From Candidatus Neomicrothrix sp. UBA2517 (GTDB taxonomy: Bacteria > Actinomycetota > Acidimicrobiia > Acidimicrobiales > UBA8592), in contig DDNP01000003.1 of NCBI GenBank assembly GCA_002341185.1, forward strand, positions 93,589-110,481: a stretch of 16,893 bases of DNA. The letters run 5' to 3'. Numbering within the stretch: the stretch's first letter is position 1; each line of letters starts with the position of its first letter. The position numbers and the translations under genes were made by a program. The notes beneath the pieces are model-generated. The model searched no databases and was not told the DNA's origin. It saw nothing but the letters and a program-made list of their open reading frames with translations. Below are positions 1 through 7,629 of this stretch, piece after piece.

Positions 1-1382
1 GGTATTTGATGTCCCCACCAAAGCTGTCTTGAGATACACCAATCCCGTATGCCTTCGTGCCATGAATAATAAGTTTTGGCATATCGGTCAGGATAAAAAG
101 ACAGTTCACCATCGCCAGTATCTTTAGATCTAGATGTGACATTATCCGGTAAGCTAGGGCACTGCTCGACATTCTGAGCTCGTAGAGCGGATCCTCGTAA
201 CCTATCGTCGGTTACAGCAACATACCATTGGGAACTTAACCATGGCTCAATTGGGACATGGCTTCTATAGGAGTGCCCAACAGAATGATTGTATGGCTTC
301 ACATCTTCAAGCAAATTATTAGCTTTAAACCAATCTATGATTGCGGACCTAGCTTCATCTCGGTAAAGCCCGATAAATTGTTGAGCTTCTTCAGAAATAT
401 CATCCCATCCATAATTCCCTGAAATTGTTGCATCTGGGCCCAAAATATTAATAATTGGAAGGTCATGTCTGACCCCTATATCCCAATCATTTGGATCATG
501 TGCAGGAGTAACCTTGAGGAAACCGGATGCGAAACGTGCCTTAGGGTCATCGCTATCAGGGTTCGCCATAACAACGTAATCATCAGCAATGATAGGAATT
601 AATCTATCAACTATTGGTAAACGAATCATTTTTCCTATGAGCACTGATGCATTTGGCTCATTTGGATTCATTGCAACGGCCGTGTCGCCTAACATCGTCT
701 CCGGTCTTGTAGTAGCTACAGTGATAAATCCCGAACCATCGTCCAATGGATACTTGAGGTACCACATAGAACCTTCAACTTCTTCCATTTCTACTTCATC
801 ATCCGCTAACGCAGTCATAGTAACTGGATCCCAGTTAACTAATCTTTTGCCTTTATAAATTAATCCATCTTGAAATAGAACGAAGAATGCATGTCTAACA
901 GCTGTGGCACAGACATCGTCCATGGTGAATCTTGTTCGATCGAAATCGCAGGACGCTCCCATTGCATTTAGTTGATTTATTATTATTTCTTCGTATTCAT
1001 CTTTCCATTGCTGGGTTCTTTTAATAAAGGCATCTCTACCTATTTCGAGCCGGGAAGTTCCATCATTAATTAGTCTTTTCTCTACGACAGTTTGGGTAGC
1101 TATCCCAGCATGATCAGTTCCTGGCATCCATAGTGTGGAATAACCTGCCATTCGGTGAAATCTAATAAGTACATCCTGCAGTGTATTATTTAAAGCGTGA
1201 CCTAGATGAAGAGCTGCGGTGACGTTTGGTGGCGGAATAACAATAGAAAATGCCGTGTCGTTGGATGTGCCAGCGTTTGCTTTAAAGGAGCCAGCCTGGT
1301 CCCACAGCTCACTAATCGCTGTTTCAACATCTGAAGGCCTATAAGACTTCGGTAATTCATCTAGTTTGCTTGATTCTGACAT
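1..1382 (-). CDS. valS: Valyl-tRNA synthetase, N-terminal ~460 residues (3' end outside the window)
   Basis: Class I aminoacyl-tRNA synthetase that charges tRNA-Val with valine in the cytoplasm. The reading frame runs on the minus strand from the ATG at 1380-1382 to the left edge without a stop. Visible landmarks: PPPNVT at about residues 50-55, followed by the HIGH-box variant HLGH (59-62), which binds ATP; GTDHAGIATQ (about 89-98); the CP1 editing domain, with TTRPETMLGD near 222-231 and TPAHDPNDWD near 291-300; and DWCISRQLWWGH at about 448-459, the conserved block following the editing domain. The KMSKS loop, anticodon-binding domain and C-terminal coiled coil lie beyond the window. It is transcribed divergently from the acyl-CoA dehydrogenase gene and is probably a housekeeping gene unrelated to its neighbours. 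Identification is firm; the WWGH and TTRPET blocks separate it from IleRS and LeuRS. Confidence 0.97.
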   Translation of the reverse strand, partial: MSESSKLDELPKSYRPSDVETAISELWDQAGSFKANAGTSNDTAFSIVIPPPNVTAALHLGHALNNTLQDVLIRFHRMAGYSTLWMPGTDHAGIATQTVVEKRLINDGTSRLEIGRDAFIKRTQQWKDEYEEIIINQLNAMGASCDFDRTRFTMDDVCATAVRHAFFVLFQDGLIYKGKRLVNWDPVTMTALADDEVEMEEVEGSMWYLKYPLDDGSGFITVATTRPETMLGDTAVAMNPNEPNASVLIGKMIRLPIVDRLIPIIADDYVVMANPDSDDPKARFASGFLKVTPAHDPNDWDIGVRHDLPIINILGPDATISGNYGWDDISEEAQQFIGLYRDEARSAIIDWFKANNLLEDVKPYNHSVGHSYRSHVPIEPWLSSQWYVAVTDDRLRGSALRAQNVEQCPSLPDNVTSRSKDTGDGELSFYPDRYAKTYYSWHEGIRDWCISRQLWWGHQI

Positions 1383-1510
1383 TCTTATGAAATGTTAATA
1401 GCGAATTGCACTAATCACGTAGTACTTTAAAGAAACAATGAGACACATATCACGATTTATTTCTTACAACTCACCCTAGAATTGTTAATAACTAGATAGA
1501 GGTGACCAAA

Positions 1511-2725
1511 ATGACAGACTTTTCTCTCAAATTAAGCGATGATCAAATAGGGATTCAAAGCTGGGTACACGGGTTCGCCGAGGATGTTGTCAGACCCGCT
1601 GCCGAAGAATGGGATGAGAAAGAAGAATTTCCTTACCCTATAGTCCGACAAGCAGCTGAGATAGGTCTTTATGGTTGGGAATTTATGGCAGAAGCTATGT
1701 CTAACGACCCGACTGGACTCACGATGCCCGTAGCTATCGAAGAACTCTTCTGGGGTGATGCCGGTATTGGCATGGCGATAATGGGGTCTGGTTTAGCAGC
1801 CGCTGGTATTCTCGCTTCTGGGTCAAGAGATCAAGTAATTGAGTGGGTTCCCCAGTGTTACGGGGACCCCCAGAATTTACAGCTTGGAGCGTTTTGTGCT
1901 TCGGAACCTGATGCTGGATCAGATGTCGGCGGCTACCGGCTATCAGCTAAATATAACGAAGCAACTGACGAGTGGGTGTTAAACGGAACTAAAGCTTGGA
2001 TTACTAATGGAGGAATCGCAGATATTCACGTAGTAATTGCAGTTGTTGATCCAGAATTAGGGTCAAAAGGGCATGCTAGTTTTATTGTTCCACCAAACAC
2101 TCCGGGCCTTTCCCAAGGGCAAAAGTACAAAAAACACGGAATCCGGGCGAGTCACACAGCTGAGGTTGTACTAGAGGACGTGACGGTGCCAGGAAGATGT
2201 CTATTAGGCGGCAAAGAAAAACTTGATGAACGACTGGCTCGGGTTCGTGAAGGTAAACGCGGCAATGCTCAAGCAGCTATGCAAACATTTGAGGCTACTC
2301 GGCCTGCAGTTGCTGCCCAAGCAATTGGAGTCGCTCGAGCAGCATACGAATACTCACTTGAATATGCTAAAGAACGCCATGCATTTGGAAGACCTATCAT
2401 CCAAAATCAGGGAATAGCTTTTATGCTCGCTGACATGGCAACAGAAATAGATGCTGCAAGGATGTTAGCTTGGCGAGCAGCGTGGCTAGGCAAGAACGGT
2501 CAATTTGAAAACGCAGAAGGTTCTATGGCCAAACTAAAAGCTGGGCGCGTATCCACATGGGTGACTGAACGGGCTATACAAATACTAGGAGGCTACGGGT
2601 ATACAAGGGAGTATCCAGTAGAACGTTGGCACCGTGACGCAAAAATACATGATATTTTTGAGGGCACAGAACAGATACAGCAACTCGTTGTGAGTAGAGC
2701 TATATCAGGGATTCGTATTGAGTAA
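1511..2725 (+). CDS. Acyl-CoA dehydrogenase (FAD-dependent)
   Basis: Introduces the alpha-beta double bond into an acyl-CoA thioester and passes electrons through FAD to electron-transfer flavoprotein. The 404-residue product has the usual family length and order: helical N-terminal domain, beta domain with SEPDAGSD (131-138) and LNGTKAWITNG (157-167), then a C-terminal helical domain with KERHAFGRPI (287-296) and LGGYGYTREYPVER (359-372). The catalytic base is probably Glu384 in IFEGTEQIQ. I prefer the ATG at 1511 to the in-frame GTG at 1502, because AGAGGTGA (1498-1505) is a good ribosome site 8 nt before the ATG and the GTG lies inside it. The stop overlaps the next gene by 8 nt, so the two are probably co-transcribed and translationally coupled. 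Chain-length or branched-chain specificity cannot be read from the sequence. Confidence 0.95.
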   Translation: MTDFSLKLSDDQIGIQSWVHGFAEDVVRPAAEEWDEKEEFPYPIVRQAAEIGLYGWEFMAEAMSNDPTGLTMPVAIEELFWGDAGIGMAIMGSGLAAAGILASGSRDQVIEWVPQCYGDPQNLQLGAFCASEPDAGSDVGGYRLSAKYNEATDEWVLNGTKAWITNGGIADIHVVIAVVDPELGSKGHASFIVPPNTPGLSQGQKYKKHGIRASHTAEVVLEDVTVPGRCLLGGKEKLDERLARVREGKRGNAQAAMQTFEATRPAVAAQAIGVARAAYEYSLEYAKERHAFGRPIIQNQGIAFMLADMATEIDAARMLAWRAAWLGKNGQFENAEGSMAKLKAGRVSTWVTERAIQILGGYGYTREYPVERWHRDAKIHDIFEGTEQIQQLVVSRAISGIRIE

Positions 2726-3626
2726 CCAGAGGCCAGCAGTTTCTTTATCAGCTGTGCCTGGCAGAAGGGAAGCGACTCTTGAGCTAGCAGTTGAGATTGA
2801 GAAGAGAGGTTTCTCGGGGATCTTTTGCCCCAGTTTTGGGGACGCTATGGGCCTTTGTCAAAGCATTGCGGAAAAAACTAATGAGATAGCATTCGGCACT
2901 TCAATAGTAAATATTTATACGCGACACGTGCAGGATTATGCCTCATCCGCTTCATATATTCATGAGATTTCTGGAGGAAGATTTATCTTTGGAATAGGAG
3001 TCAGCCACGACCCAATGAACGACCGTCTTGCTATTAGTACGGGTAAACCTCTTGCAGATACGCGAAAATTTATAGAAGGGTATAGGGCTGCAAAACGGGT
3101 GGGGGATTTACCACCCCTGATCGTCGCAGCGATGCGAGACAAAATGGTTGCGCTCGGCGCACAATTGTCTAATGGGATCGTTTTCGCAAACGCTGCAAGA
3201 AGCGGCGTTCGAGGATCATTAGAGCGCATGTACACAAATCACGATATAGATAATGGTTTCTTCATAGGAGGAATGATTCCAACATGTATCTCTGAAGATC
3301 GAGAATCCGCTGCAGCGGTTAACCGAAAGACCCTCAGCATGTACGTTGGCCTTCCCAATTATAGAAATTATTGGAAATCGGTTGGATATAAAATCGAAAT
3401 GGAAAATATAGAATTAGCAATATCCAAGAAAGATTATGGGTCATTGCCGGACTTAATGACGGATAGATGGTTGGAAGATGTGTCACTGTTTGGTCCGGCC
3501 TCAGAAGTGAAAGAAGGCCTAGATAAATGGTACGAAGCTGGCGTTAAAACTCCGATCCTTGTTCCCTCCTCAACAAATGGTGGTCAATTCAAAGCGTTTC
3601 AAGAATTATTTGATCTGTTTACTTAG
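2718..3626 (+). CDS. Luciferase-like (LLM class) flavin/F420-dependent oxidoreductase
   Basis: Member of the bacterial luciferase-like TIM-barrel superfamily, which uses reduced FMN or coenzyme F420 for monooxygenation or hydride transfer. The 302-residue product shows the family core: IEKRGFSGIFCPS (27-39), the strand IAFGTSIVNIYTRH (57-70), the superfamily signature SGGRFIFGIGVSH (85-97), and a C-terminal FGPASEVKEGLDKW block preceding a final strand. The only sensible start is the TTG at 2718, because the next in-frame Met is about 43 codons in and would remove the first barrel strands. CAGGG at 2706-2710 serves as ribosome site. It overlaps the acyl-CoA dehydrogenase by 8 nt at its start and the oppositely oriented VOC gene by 8 nt at its stop (3619-3626). 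Cofactor (FMN or F420) and substrate are unknown; it is somewhat short for the family. Confidence 0.86.
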   Translation: MSNQRPAVSLSAVPGRREATLELAVEIEKRGFSGIFCPSFGDAMGLCQSIAEKTNEIAFGTSIVNIYTRHVQDYASSASYIHEISGGRFIFGIGVSHDPMNDRLAISTGKPLADTRKFIEGYRAAKRVGDLPPLIVAAMRDKMVALGAQLSNGIVFANAARSGVRGSLERMYTNHDIDNGFFIGGMIPTCISEDRESAAAVNRKTLSMYVGLPNYRNYWKSVGYKIEMENIELAISKKDYGSLPDLMTDRWLEDVSLFGPASEVKEGLDKWYEAGVKTPILVPSSTNGGQFKAFQELFDLFT

Positions 3627-4092
3627 TTAAAGAACCGCCTGCCCACCACTCCTCAAATCGAGGGAGCATCGCTCGAGAAACTAACTCGACAATGGTTCCA
3701 CTCTGAGGGGCAAGGTATGTATATCCTCCGTAACCCTCTTCTGGTGATCTAGAGGCCGCTAACAGAGTCCAGCCATCTCGAAGGAATCGTTCTGTTTCGT
3801 TGGCAACGTCATCTACCCAAACACCGATGTGGTGAACTCCCGAGTTTTCTCTCCCATCCCAGATTGAATTAGCTGGCCCTTCGAGTAGTTCGAGATGTTG
3901 AGGTCCTTCACAAGAATAGACAAATTTTAGGGGCAATTTTTGTTGTCCTTCAGATGGGGTCCATACTGATTGAGCCTCTGTATATAGTGGTTCTGCCCAT
4001 GTAACGGAAAGAGATGAACCCATTTCTTTCATGGCTTCTTCAAGGTCTGGGACACGAATTCCTATGTGGTAAATATCTTGGAAATTAAACAT
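3619..4092 (-). CDS. VOC-family (glyoxalase/dioxygenase fold) metalloprotein
   Basis: The 157 residues form two beta-alpha-beta-beta-beta modules of the vicinal oxygen chelate superfamily, which includes methylmalonyl-CoA epimerases, glyoxalases and extradiol dioxygenases. The four expected metal ligands are visible: His9 in DIYHIGIRV, Glu68 in HLELLEG, His88 in VHHIGVWV and Glu136 in GTIVELV. The opening IYHIGIRVPDLEEAM and the second-module HHIGVWVDDV are typical, so a divalent-metal isomerase or epimerase, or a lyase, is more likely than a resistance protein. It is the last gene of a minus-strand operon: its ATG lies 3 nt after the TGA of the Rieske gene (4096-4098), so it is probably translationally coupled. 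The context suggests it acts on a product of the Rieske oxygenase and SDR. The actual substrate is not deducible. Confidence 0.88.
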   Translation of the reverse strand: MFNFQDIYHIGIRVPDLEEAMKEMGSSLSVTWAEPLYTEAQSVWTPSEGQQKLPLKFVYSCEGPQHLELLEGPANSIWDGRENSGVHHIGVWVDDVANETERFLRDGWTLLAASRSPEEGYGGYTYLAPQSGTIVELVSRAMLPRFEEWWAGGSLTK

Positions 4093-4095
4093 CTA

Positions 4096-5361
4096 TCAAC
4101 TTTCTAAGTGTGGTTCGAGTACCTGATCCATCAACAATTCGTCGGGGATATTTTGATGACCGATCTGCCGGTCAATTTCTTCGTGAAGGTGCCAGATTCT
4201 TCGTTCCTGATAATTGATCGGTATTCCAGATAAGGCGGGTGATTTCAAAGATTCCCACATCGGCGCCATGTTATATTTATCTTCATCCATGATTTGATCA
4301 AATTGTTTTGCTCTCTTTTGCCAATGCTCGGGTATTGCATTTCCTTCCCAATCTTCCGGACCGTAATACCACCATTCAAGAAGTGTATTTTCAATATCTA
4401 TTGGCCAAAAGAGAAGTACGGGGTAACCAAATGAACCAAGAGGAATAATCGTGTTTGGGAAATAACTAACGGCCGTACTGGTGCAATCTAACATCTCAAG
4501 GTATTCCTGGCTTGTTGACTCCATAGTTTTGAAGTCACCGTTGTCTAATGCTTTCCAGTCATCCCATCCCTGCATTCCGCTTAGATTAATGTGTTGATCT
4601 GAATAACCAGTGACCATCCGACTGTGCCCACCGGGGTAAAGACCCATTGCCGCCCTGCGACTGTCTAGGGTTGCCCAACCTTCTTTATTCGAATGTATAT
4701 GTTTGAAATGGTACACCTCAAGAAATGCTTCGGCCGTTATTTTCCAATTACAAGGTATAACCATACTTTCGCGGTAAATCTCTTTCAGAGATAAGTTGTC
4801 CAAAGGTTCTAACATCTCAGCCGCTGAGCCAAGATAATCTCGGAGCGGTTCAGCAAGAGGATTTTTATTGATGAAAATAAAGCCCTCAAAGGTGTCACAA
4901 CTAATTTGGGGTAAACAACGTTGCGTTCTATCTAAATCAATGAAATCATGCTCATCGGGAACAGCTACTAAGGACCCATCAGTGATGTCATAACTCCAAG
5001 AATGGTATTGGCATCTAAGACGTTTTGATGACCCAGACTCATCCCGGACTACTGGAGCGCCTCTATGTTGACATGTGTTATAAAAGCACCGGATAGAACC
5101 GTCATTCCCTCTAATCAAGAGCATTGGTTCCCCTAGTTTTTTAAAAGTAAAGAAATCACCTGGAGTAGGAATTTGGTCTTCCCGCCCAGCAACTACCCAA
5201 GAGTTAGAGAAAATATGCTCTTGTTCCAGTTCATAGAATTCTTGTGATGTGTATCGCTCTTTTGGGATGTCATGAAATTTTGGGAACCCTTCTGGAGCTT
5301 CAGTACGGCTGGCCTCGTAGTGGATTTTATTTTTGATATCAGTTATTTTTGAAAGGTTCAT
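4096..5361 (-). CDS. Rieske non-heme iron oxygenase, alpha (catalytic) subunit
   Basis: Catalytic subunit of a Rieske-type oxygenase, which activates O2 at a mononuclear iron to hydroxylate or demethylate a substrate. The 421-residue product has the standard layout. The N-terminal Rieske domain carries the cluster ligands Cys97-x-His99 and Cys117-x2-His120 with 17 residues between the pairs. The catalytic domain carries Glu215-x2-His218-x4-His223 in FLEVYHFKHIH, with Asp359 or Asp361 the likely third iron ligand. Glu215 sits where naphthalene dioxygenase has the bridging Asp; a Glu here is also known from the carnitine monooxygenase CntA, so ring dihydroxylation should not be assumed. It is the middle gene of the operon SDR - Rieske - VOC, 11 nt after the SDR stop. 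No ferredoxin, reductase or beta subunit lies in the window, so electron delivery must be encoded elsewhere. It stops with a TGA followed at once by TAG, showing that UGA is an ordinary stop here. Confidence 0.95.
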   Translation of the reverse strand: MNLSKITDIKNKIHYEASRTEAPEGFPKFHDIPKERYTSQEFYELEQEHIFSNSWVVAGREDQIPTPGDFFTFKKLGEPMLLIRGNDGSIRCFYNTCQHRGAPVVRDESGSSKRLRCQYHSWSYDITDGSLVAVPDEHDFIDLDRTQRCLPQISCDTFEGFIFINKNPLAEPLRDYLGSAAEMLEPLDNLSLKEIYRESMVIPCNWKITAEAFLEVYHFKHIHSNKEGWATLDSRRAAMGLYPGGHSRMVTGYSDQHINLSGMQGWDDWKALDNGDFKTMESTSQEYLEMLDCTSTAVSYFPNTIIPLGSFGYPVLLFWPIDIENTLLEWWYYGPEDWEGNAIPEHWQKRAKQFDQIMDEDKYNMAPMWESLKSPALSGIPINYQERRIWHLHEEIDRQIGHQNIPDELLMDQVLEPHLES

Positions 5362-5372
5362 AGAAGTTCTTT

Positions 5373-6143
5373 TTACGCTGTAGATCCGCCGTCGACAACA
5401 AGCGTATGCCCTGAAATGAAAGCAGCTAAATCTGAGATTAAAAAGATTGCTGCTCTGGCGATATAGTCAGGGGCGCCAGTCAACCTAAGGGGATTTGATG
5501 CTATAGCGCTTTCAATATCCAGACCTCCCTCTTTAAGTGGGCCGAGTTGATCTTGGACGCCAGGTGTGTCAATTATTCCAGGGGCTATTGCATTAACCCT
5601 AATTCCCTTAGCTCCAAGCTCCTGAGCAAAGGATTGTGTCAGTCCAATAATGGCAGCTTTCGACGTACTATAGGCACTTATATTAGCGCCACCTCTCAGT
5701 GCCGCTATTGAAGCAATATTCACTATTGACCCACCTCTTTGCAGGTATCTAGCAGCTTCCCTCGAAGCACTATATTGAGCTCGAACATTGACCTCAAGCA
5801 TTCTGCTCACAAAATCATCAGCCACATCCTCTATGGGTCCTGTAGTGGGGAAAATTCCGGCATTATTGACAAGAAAATCAAGCCCTTGATCACCTGTCGA
5901 CGATGTGATCGCTGATACGAGGTTGGCCTCATCTGTGACGTCGCAATACTGGAAGATGATATTATCAGTATTTGGGCAGTCATTGATCAAAGGATCAGAG
6001 TCGGCGACCACAACTTTAGCTCCGCATTCTATTAACCGTGCTGTGATCGCTTTACCTATCCCTTTGAATCCTCCGGTCACAATTCCTCGCTTACCGGATA
6101 GATCAATCATTTTATTTATGCTTGCAAATTCCCCCATTCTCAT
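5373..6143 (-). CDS. Short-chain dehydrogenase/reductase (SDR), classical type
   Basis: NAD(P)-dependent oxidoreductase acting on a hydroxyl or carbonyl group. Classical SDR motifs are all present, numbered from the ATG at 6143: cofactor-binding TGGFKGIG (23-30), NNAG (93-96), the catalytic triad Ser145, Tyr158 and Lys162 (YSTSK), PGIIDTP (188-194) and the C-terminal HTLVVDGGS. Asp48-Asp50 at the end of the second strand (VVVADSD) hints at NAD preference. The start is uncertain: no ribosome site precedes 6143 and the message may be leaderless. A start at Met12 (6110, MIDLSGKRG) would give a conventional 245-residue protein but also lacks a good ribosome site. It is the first gene of the operon with the Rieske oxygenase and VOC protein, so it plausibly oxidises an alcohol or diol made by the oxygenase. 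That role is inference. Confidence 0.93.
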   Translation of the reverse strand: MRMGEFASINKMIDLSGKRGIVTGGFKGIGKAITARLIECGAKVVVADSDPLINDCPNTDNIIFQYCDVTDEANLVSAITSSTGDQGLDFLVNNAGIFPTTGPIEDVADDFVSRMLEVNVRAQYSASREAARYLQRGGSIVNIASIAALRGGANISAYSTSKAAIIGLTQSFAQELGAKGIRVNAIAPGIIDTPGVQDQLGPLKEGGLDIESAIASNPLRLTGAPDYIARAAIFLISDLAAFISGHTLVVDGGSTA

Positions 6144-6205
6144 AGTTTACAAGAGATAGTAGGCAGGCACTAACACAACTTGAATTGAAAGACTACTCTT
6201 GATGT

Positions 6206-6652
6206 ATGGTCCGTCTTAGGAAAAACAGTTTTGATTCTCTAAAATCTTTTTTGGTGAAGTCCTTTTTTTTGGTAATGGGATTTCTGTTTGTTGCTCTCGG
6301 TTTCGTTGGAGTTATCGTTCCGGGAATGCCAACTACTGTTTTCATGATTCTGGCAGCAGCGTGTTTCGCTAAATCTAGCCCAAGGTTTGAGCGTTGGATT
6401 CTTGACCTGCCTGTGATTGGAAGATTAGTGCAAGACCATAGAGACGGGCTAGGGATGCCCCGGAAATCTAAGTTTATAGCGATAGGGATGATGGTATCGG
6501 CAGTAGTTCTTAGCATCCTTTTAGCAATTACTAATGTGTTTCTCCAGGTACTCGTAGGTGCAGTGGGCGCCGTTGGAGTCTGGTATGTGGGGGTGCGCGT
6601 TCCTACGAAAGAAGATGTCTTAGCTAGGCGTGGAGATCTTGAGAATGACTAA
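6206..6652 (+). CDS. YbaN/DUF454-family small inner-membrane protein
   Basis: 148-residue membrane protein of the YbaN (DUF454) family, whose biochemical role is not established. After a basic N-terminus (RLRK) there are two hydrophobic stretches at about 18-50 and 89-130, the latter probably two transmembrane helices. Between them are the family landmarks VGVIVPGMPTTVFMILAA (34-51) and CFAKSSPRFERWIL (53-66), followed by Pro69 and Gly72 in LPVIGRLV. It stands alone: it is divergent from the SDR operon across 62 nt and ends 12 nt before the convergent luciferase-like gene. No Shine-Dalgarno sequence precedes the ATG at 6206, so a leaderless message is possible. A second, out-of-frame ATG lies 4 nt upstream. 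The overlapping minus-strand frame at 6193-6516 has no recognisable features. Confidence 0.9.
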   Translation: MVRLRKNSFDSLKSFLVKSFFLVMGFLFVALGFVGVIVPGMPTTVFMILAAACFAKSSPRFERWILDLPVIGRLVQDHRDGLGMPRKSKFIAIGMMVSAVVLSILLAITNVFLQVLVGAVGAVGVWYVGVRVPTKEDVLARRGDLEND

Positions 6653-6664
6653 CTGTGCTAATCA

Positions 6665-7534
6665 TTAAACGAAGTCCACACCACTTTCATTTAAAATATC
6701 CTTAAGGATTCGCACAGAGTTCATATAATCCTCAACATTTCTTTGTCTGGGCTCGGGAACGAAGTGAGTAATTCCTACACGAACGTATTCTTTAATTTCT
6801 GATGCAATTTGATTTTCATCATCTTCAAGTGGATCCCAACTGGTCCGCATGGAAAAGACAAAATCATCTTTAGGAGCAAGTTCTAATAATTTCTTAACTA
6901 AATTTTCTGTCTCATCAATTGGCAGAAATGCTCCATGCCAGCCATCTCCAACTTTGCAGGCGCGTCGTAAAGCAACATTTGCATGACCACCAATCCAAAT
7001 AGGGATATTGTTCACTGGTTGCGGTTTAGCTCTCATATTAACTAGTTCTAATTGGTGGATGGGGAAAGACGCGTTGATATTGTCGTCATTCCACAAGCAT
7101 TGGAGTATTTCAAGAGCTTCATCAGTTCTTTGACCTCGCTCATTAAATGGAATTCCTAAAGCATCAAACTCGGCTTTCAACCAGCCAGCAGCTGTCCCAA
7201 GAATTACACGTCCACCGCTTAGAAGATCGATAGAAGCCAAAGACTTCGCAACGACAATCGGGTTTCTCATCGGTAATACAAGAACCGTCGTTCCAATCTT
7301 GATCGAAGAAGTTTTAGCAGCGACCCATGCCATTACAGCTAAAGGCTCATAAATATAAGCTGATGGTGGGTACTTAGCGTCAGATGGAATTATCAGATGA
7401 TCGCTAACCCACACGTCTTGAAAACCTAACTGCTCTGCTAACTCTGCAACTTTTGTTATCGCCTCCGAAGATGCGGCGGGGCCAGCCTGAGGCAGGTGAA
7501 TTCCTGCGGTAATTTTAGAATTATTCACGTTCAT
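6665..7534 (-). CDS. F420-dependent LLM-class oxidoreductase (TIGR03619-like)
   Basis: Luciferase-like TIM-barrel enzyme of the group generally assigned to coenzyme F420. The 289-residue product carries the family hallmarks: LAEQLGFQDVWVSDHLIIP (32-50), the conserved second-strand block IKIGTTVLVLPMRNP (78-92), SGGRVILGTAAGW (106-118) followed by KAEFDALG (120-127), the NERGQRTDEALE block (131-142), and PIWIGGHANVALRRA in the C-terminal half. The close fit to this pattern makes F420 more likely than FMN, although the cofactor was not tested. It is a single gene, convergent with the YbaN-like gene (12 nt gap) and divergent from the methylsuccinyl-CoA-dehydrogenase-like gene across 95 nt. The substrate is unknown. 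It differs clearly from the other luciferase-like protein at 2718-3626, so the two are not a recent duplication. Confidence 0.92.
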   Translation of the reverse strand: MNVNNSKITAGIHLPQAGPAASSEAITKVAELAEQLGFQDVWVSDHLIIPSDAKYPPSAYIYEPLAVMAWVAAKTSSIKIGTTVLVLPMRNPIVVAKSLASIDLLSGGRVILGTAAGWLKAEFDALGIPFNERGQRTDEALEILQCLWNDDNINASFPIHQLELVNMRAKPQPVNNIPIWIGGHANVALRRACKVGDGWHGAFLPIDETENLVKKLLELAPKDDFVFSMRTSWDPLEDDENQIASEIKEYVRVGITHFVPEPRQRNVEDYMNSVRILKDILNESGVDFV

Positions 7535-7629
7535 AACTTAGCCAAGTCCCCTGAAAAGCAAAAATACCCAAATTTAGATACCGTTCCTATTCCGAAAAGA
7601 GTCAGATAACCTTACCTTGGAGGTCGCTA

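Noticed and set aside
1502..1510. GTG start for the first acyl-CoA dehydrogenase
   Set aside because: The GTG is part of the AGAGGTGA ribosome site; the ATG at 1511 has correct spacing.
1383..1510. TAGAAT at 1477-1482 as a -10 box for the acyl-CoA dehydrogenase gene
   Set aside because: The hexamer is good, but no convincing -35 box lies 16-18 nt upstream and the region is AT-rich, so chance matches are expected.
1845..1872. Imperfect inverted repeat GGGTTCCCC ... GGGGACCC
   Set aside because: It lies inside the conserved acyl-CoA dehydrogenase gene, is bulged and has no following T-run, so there is no reason to call a terminator or regulatory site.
4096..4098. Possible selenocysteine readthrough at the Rieske gene's TGA
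   Set aside because: The TGA is followed immediately by an in-frame TAG, the protein is already full length, and the next gene starts 3 nt later.
6193..6516. Minus-strand open frame of 107 codons
   Set aside because: It lies entirely opposite the YbaN-like gene, which has clear family motifs; this frame shows no recognisable domain.
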